DNA of 64,000 nucleotides from Burkholderia stabilis (GTDB lineage Bacteria > Pseudomonadota > Gammaproteobacteria > Burkholderiales > Burkholderiaceae). This document shows, piece after piece, positions 62,661 to 64,000 of this stretch; within the stretch, counting starts at the first letter, position 1, and the number at the start of each line of letters is the position of its first letter. The stretch covers positions 1,984,001 through 2,048,000 of the forward strand of contig NZ_CP016443.1 of NCBI RefSeq assembly GCF_001742165.1, read 5' to 3'. The position numbers were made by a program, and so were the translations under genes. The notes under the pieces were generated by a model, which was given only the letters and a program-made list of their open reading frames with translations, searched no databases and was not told where the DNA came from.

Positions 62661-63776
62661 ATGACCCAGGACCCGCTTTTCCAACCGCTGCGATTCGGCG
62701 CGCTGACGCTGCCGAACCGCATCGTGATGCCGCCGATGACGCGTTCGCGCGCGAGCCAGCCCGGCGACGAAGCCAACGAACTGATGGCCGCGTATTACGC
62801 GCAGCGCGCGAGCGCGGGCCTGATCGTCAGCGAAGGCACGTACATCGCGCCGCTCGGCAAGGGCTATGCGTGGACGCCCGGCATTCACACGCCCGCGCAA
62901 GTCGCCGGCTGGCGCAAGGTGACGGACGCCGTGCATGCCGCGCACGGCCGCATCTTCGCGCAGCTGTGGCACGTCGGTCGCTTGAGCCACACGAGCCTGC
63001 TCGGCGGCCGGCAGCCTGTATCGTCGTCGCCGATCCAGGCGAAGGGCGTGAACGTGTTCGTCGCCGGCGAGGACGGCAGCACGCCGGGCTTCGTGCAGGC
63101 TTCCGAGCCGCGCGCGCTGACGATCGACGAAATCCGCGAGATCGTCGGCCAGTACCGCGCCGCCGCGCGCCACGCGATCGAAGCCGGCTTCGACGGCGTC
63201 GAGCTGCACGGCGCAAACGGATACCTCGTGAACCAGTTCATCGACTCGAACGCGAACACGCGCACCGACGCCTACGGCGGCTCGCTGGAAAACCGGTTGC
63301 GCTTCCTGCGCGAAGTCGCGCAGGCGCTGATCGAAGGCACCGGCGACGCATCGCGCGTCGGCATTCGCCTCGCGCCGCTGACCACGCTGAACGGCTGCGT
63401 CGACGCCGATCCGGAAACGACCTACCTCGCCGCCGCGAAGCTGCTCGGCGAACTCGGCGTCGGCTACCTGCATATCGCGGAAGCCGACTGGGACGACGCG
63501 CCGCTGATGCCGGTCGCATTCAAGCAGCAACTGCGCGCCGCGTATCAGGGCGTGCTGATCTATGCCGGCGCGTACACCGCCGAACGCGCGCGCGAAGCGA
63601 TCGCCGCCGGCTGGGCCGACCTCGTCGCATTCGGCCGCCCGTTCGTCGCGAACCCCGACCTGCCCGAGCGCCTGCGCACCGGCGCCACGCTCACGCCGCA
63701 CGATCGCAACACGCTGTTCGGCGGCGACGCGCGGGGGCTGACCGACTATCCGACGCTCGCGCAAGCCGCGGCCTGA
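62661..63776 (+). CDS. Old Yellow Enzyme family alkene reductase (NemA-like)
   Basis: 371-aa FMN-dependent ene-reductase. It starts LFQPLRFGALTLPNRIVMPPMTRSRA, and FDGVELHGANGYLVNQFIDSNANTRTDAYGGSLENR contains the substrate-binding HxxN pair and FMN-site residues typical of NemA/XenB/PETN reductases; AGAYTAERAREAIAAGWADLVAFGRPFVANPDLPERL ends the barrel. It reduces electrophilic alkenes, N-ethylmaleimide or nitro compounds. The unit dkgB-nemA-like matches an electrophile-response set. nemA itself cannot be separated from xenB-type paralogues by eye. Confidence 0.92.
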   Translation: MTQDPLFQPLRFGALTLPNRIVMPPMTRSRASQPGDEANELMAAYYAQRASAGLIVSEGTYIAPLGKGYAWTPGIHTPAQVAGWRKVTDAVHAAHGRIFAQLWHVGRLSHTSLLGGRQPVSSSPIQAKGVNVFVAGEDGSTPGFVQASEPRALTIDEIREIVGQYRAAARHAIEAGFDGVELHGANGYLVNQFIDSNANTRTDAYGGSLENRLRFLREVAQALIEGTGDASRVGIRLAPLTTLNGCVDADPETTYLAAAKLLGELGVGYLHIAEADWDDAPLMPVAFKQQLRAAYQGVLIYAGAYTAERAREAIAAGWADLVAFGRPFVANPDLPERLRTGATLTPHDRNTLFGGDARGLTDYPTLAQAAA

Positions 63777-63798
63777 ACGAACGCCGGGAATCGACAAC

Positions 63799-63890
63799 GC
63801 AGGGGGCTGCCGGGTAACGGCAACCACGCGGCCCGCTGCACTTGCCCGGCATCCGCCCCCTGCAATCGCGGCGGCTATCGCCGCGATTGC
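63799..63890. terminator. Tandem hairpins after the Old Yellow Enzyme gene
   Basis: An outer structure pairs GCAGGGGG (63799-63806) with CCCCCTGC (63856-63863). Immediately next to it a perfect 12-bp stem, GCAATCGCGGCG (63862-63873) with CGCCGCGATTGC (63879-63890), is followed by ATTTCC. The second is a good terminator candidate; the first may be an alternative fold, a leader structure of the next gene or a small RNA. Confidence 0.6.
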
Positions 63891-63988
63891 CATTTCCGAA
63901 TGGCGGCCTGCAGGATCGGCATCTAGCGTTTACGGGATAGACTCCGCACGACCATCGATCGTCTCCCGACCTGCAAGGACACCCCGCC

Positions 63989-64000
63989 ATGCCAAGCCGC
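63989..64000 (+). CDS. Start of a gene cut off by the window end
   Basis: ATG CCA AGC CGC (MPSR...) with AAGGAC 8 nt upstream; the frame is open to the last base. Too short for identification. TAGCGTTTACGGGATAGACT just upstream looks like promoter-spaced sequence. Confidence 0.4.

Overview
The window is high-GC, densely packed chromosomal DNA from a Burkholderia, most likely a member of the Burkholderia cepacia complex. The strongest evidence is the complete ceoR / llpE-ceoA-ceoB-opcM efflux locus, known as bpeT / llpE-bpeEF-oprC in B. pseudomallei. A DUF4148 secreted protein, a Burkholderia-type porin, a short H-NS paralogue and many LysR regulators with divergent targets agree with this. 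The abundance of catabolic, transport and regulatory genes, and the lack of rRNA, tRNA or core housekeeping clusters, suggests a secondary chromosome. In B. cenocepacia the ceo operon lies on chromosome 2; placing this window there is an inference.

Layout. 0-3 kb: a Tat-exported phosphocholine-specific phospholipase C with a PlcR-like accessory gene. 3-6 kb: a PACE-family (chlorhexidine-type) efflux gene diverging from a LysR gene, then a tautomerase diverging from a TetR gene. 6-14 kb: the CeoAB-OpcM RND pump, the lipase-like LlpE and the regulator CeoR. 14-17 kb: an AT-richer accessory patch with an IS110-derived DEDD-domain protein, a small H-NS paralogue, an orphan OmpR-type response regulator, a DUF4148 protein and a possible 30-aa peptide. 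17-22 kb: purine nucleoside permease, LysE exporter, selD (frameshifted here), EamA transporter and porin. 22.6-23.8 kb: an intact IS5-family element with 12-bp terminal repeats and a CTAG duplication. 23.8-27 kb: N-formylglutamate amidohydrolase, IclR regulator and YfcC-type permease. 27-32 kb: a GABA catabolic unit (MocR/GabR-type regulator, gabT, gabD). 32-37 kb: an unknown membrane protein, a PAS-containing chemoreceptor, a frameshifted methyltransferase overlapping a GNAT acetyltransferase, and a DUF523 gene. 37-39 kb: pcaF and a divergent IclR regulator (beta-ketoadipate pathway). 39-49 kb: three LysR-linked catabolic/transport sets (M81 peptidase + MFS; succinylglutamate desuccinylase-like + periplasmic amino-acid-binding protein; M20 amidohydrolase + MHS-type MFS). 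49-56 kb: one gene for a 2241-aa protein with a large internal duplication. 56-64 kb: stand-alone zwf, then a LysR regulator diverging from an MFS / MoaF-like / LLM-oxidoreductase operon, followed by dkgB and an Old Yellow Enzyme gene.

How the parts work together. Most units follow one plan: a regulator gene diverges from its target and a palindrome sits between them. Palindromes were found by eye at the gabT/MocR, pcaF/IclR, tautomerase/TetR, MFS/LysR (42.4 kb), zwf and LysR/MFS (59.0 kb) promoters. Two points go beyond routine annotation. First, two related AT-rich palindromes flank the original porin-FGase intergenic region, and the IS5 element now separates one of them from the FGase-IclR-permease operon. 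Second, a perfect 23-bp palindrome before dkgB shares 11 bp with the LysR/MFS promoter 2.7 kb away, suggesting one redox/electrophile-response regulon.

Limits. Family calls rest on reading motifs, and no database search was run. Two genes (selD, methyltransferase) each lack one base in a short G/C run; from one sequence I cannot tell sequencing error from real mutation. All operator and terminator calls are predictions from symmetry only.
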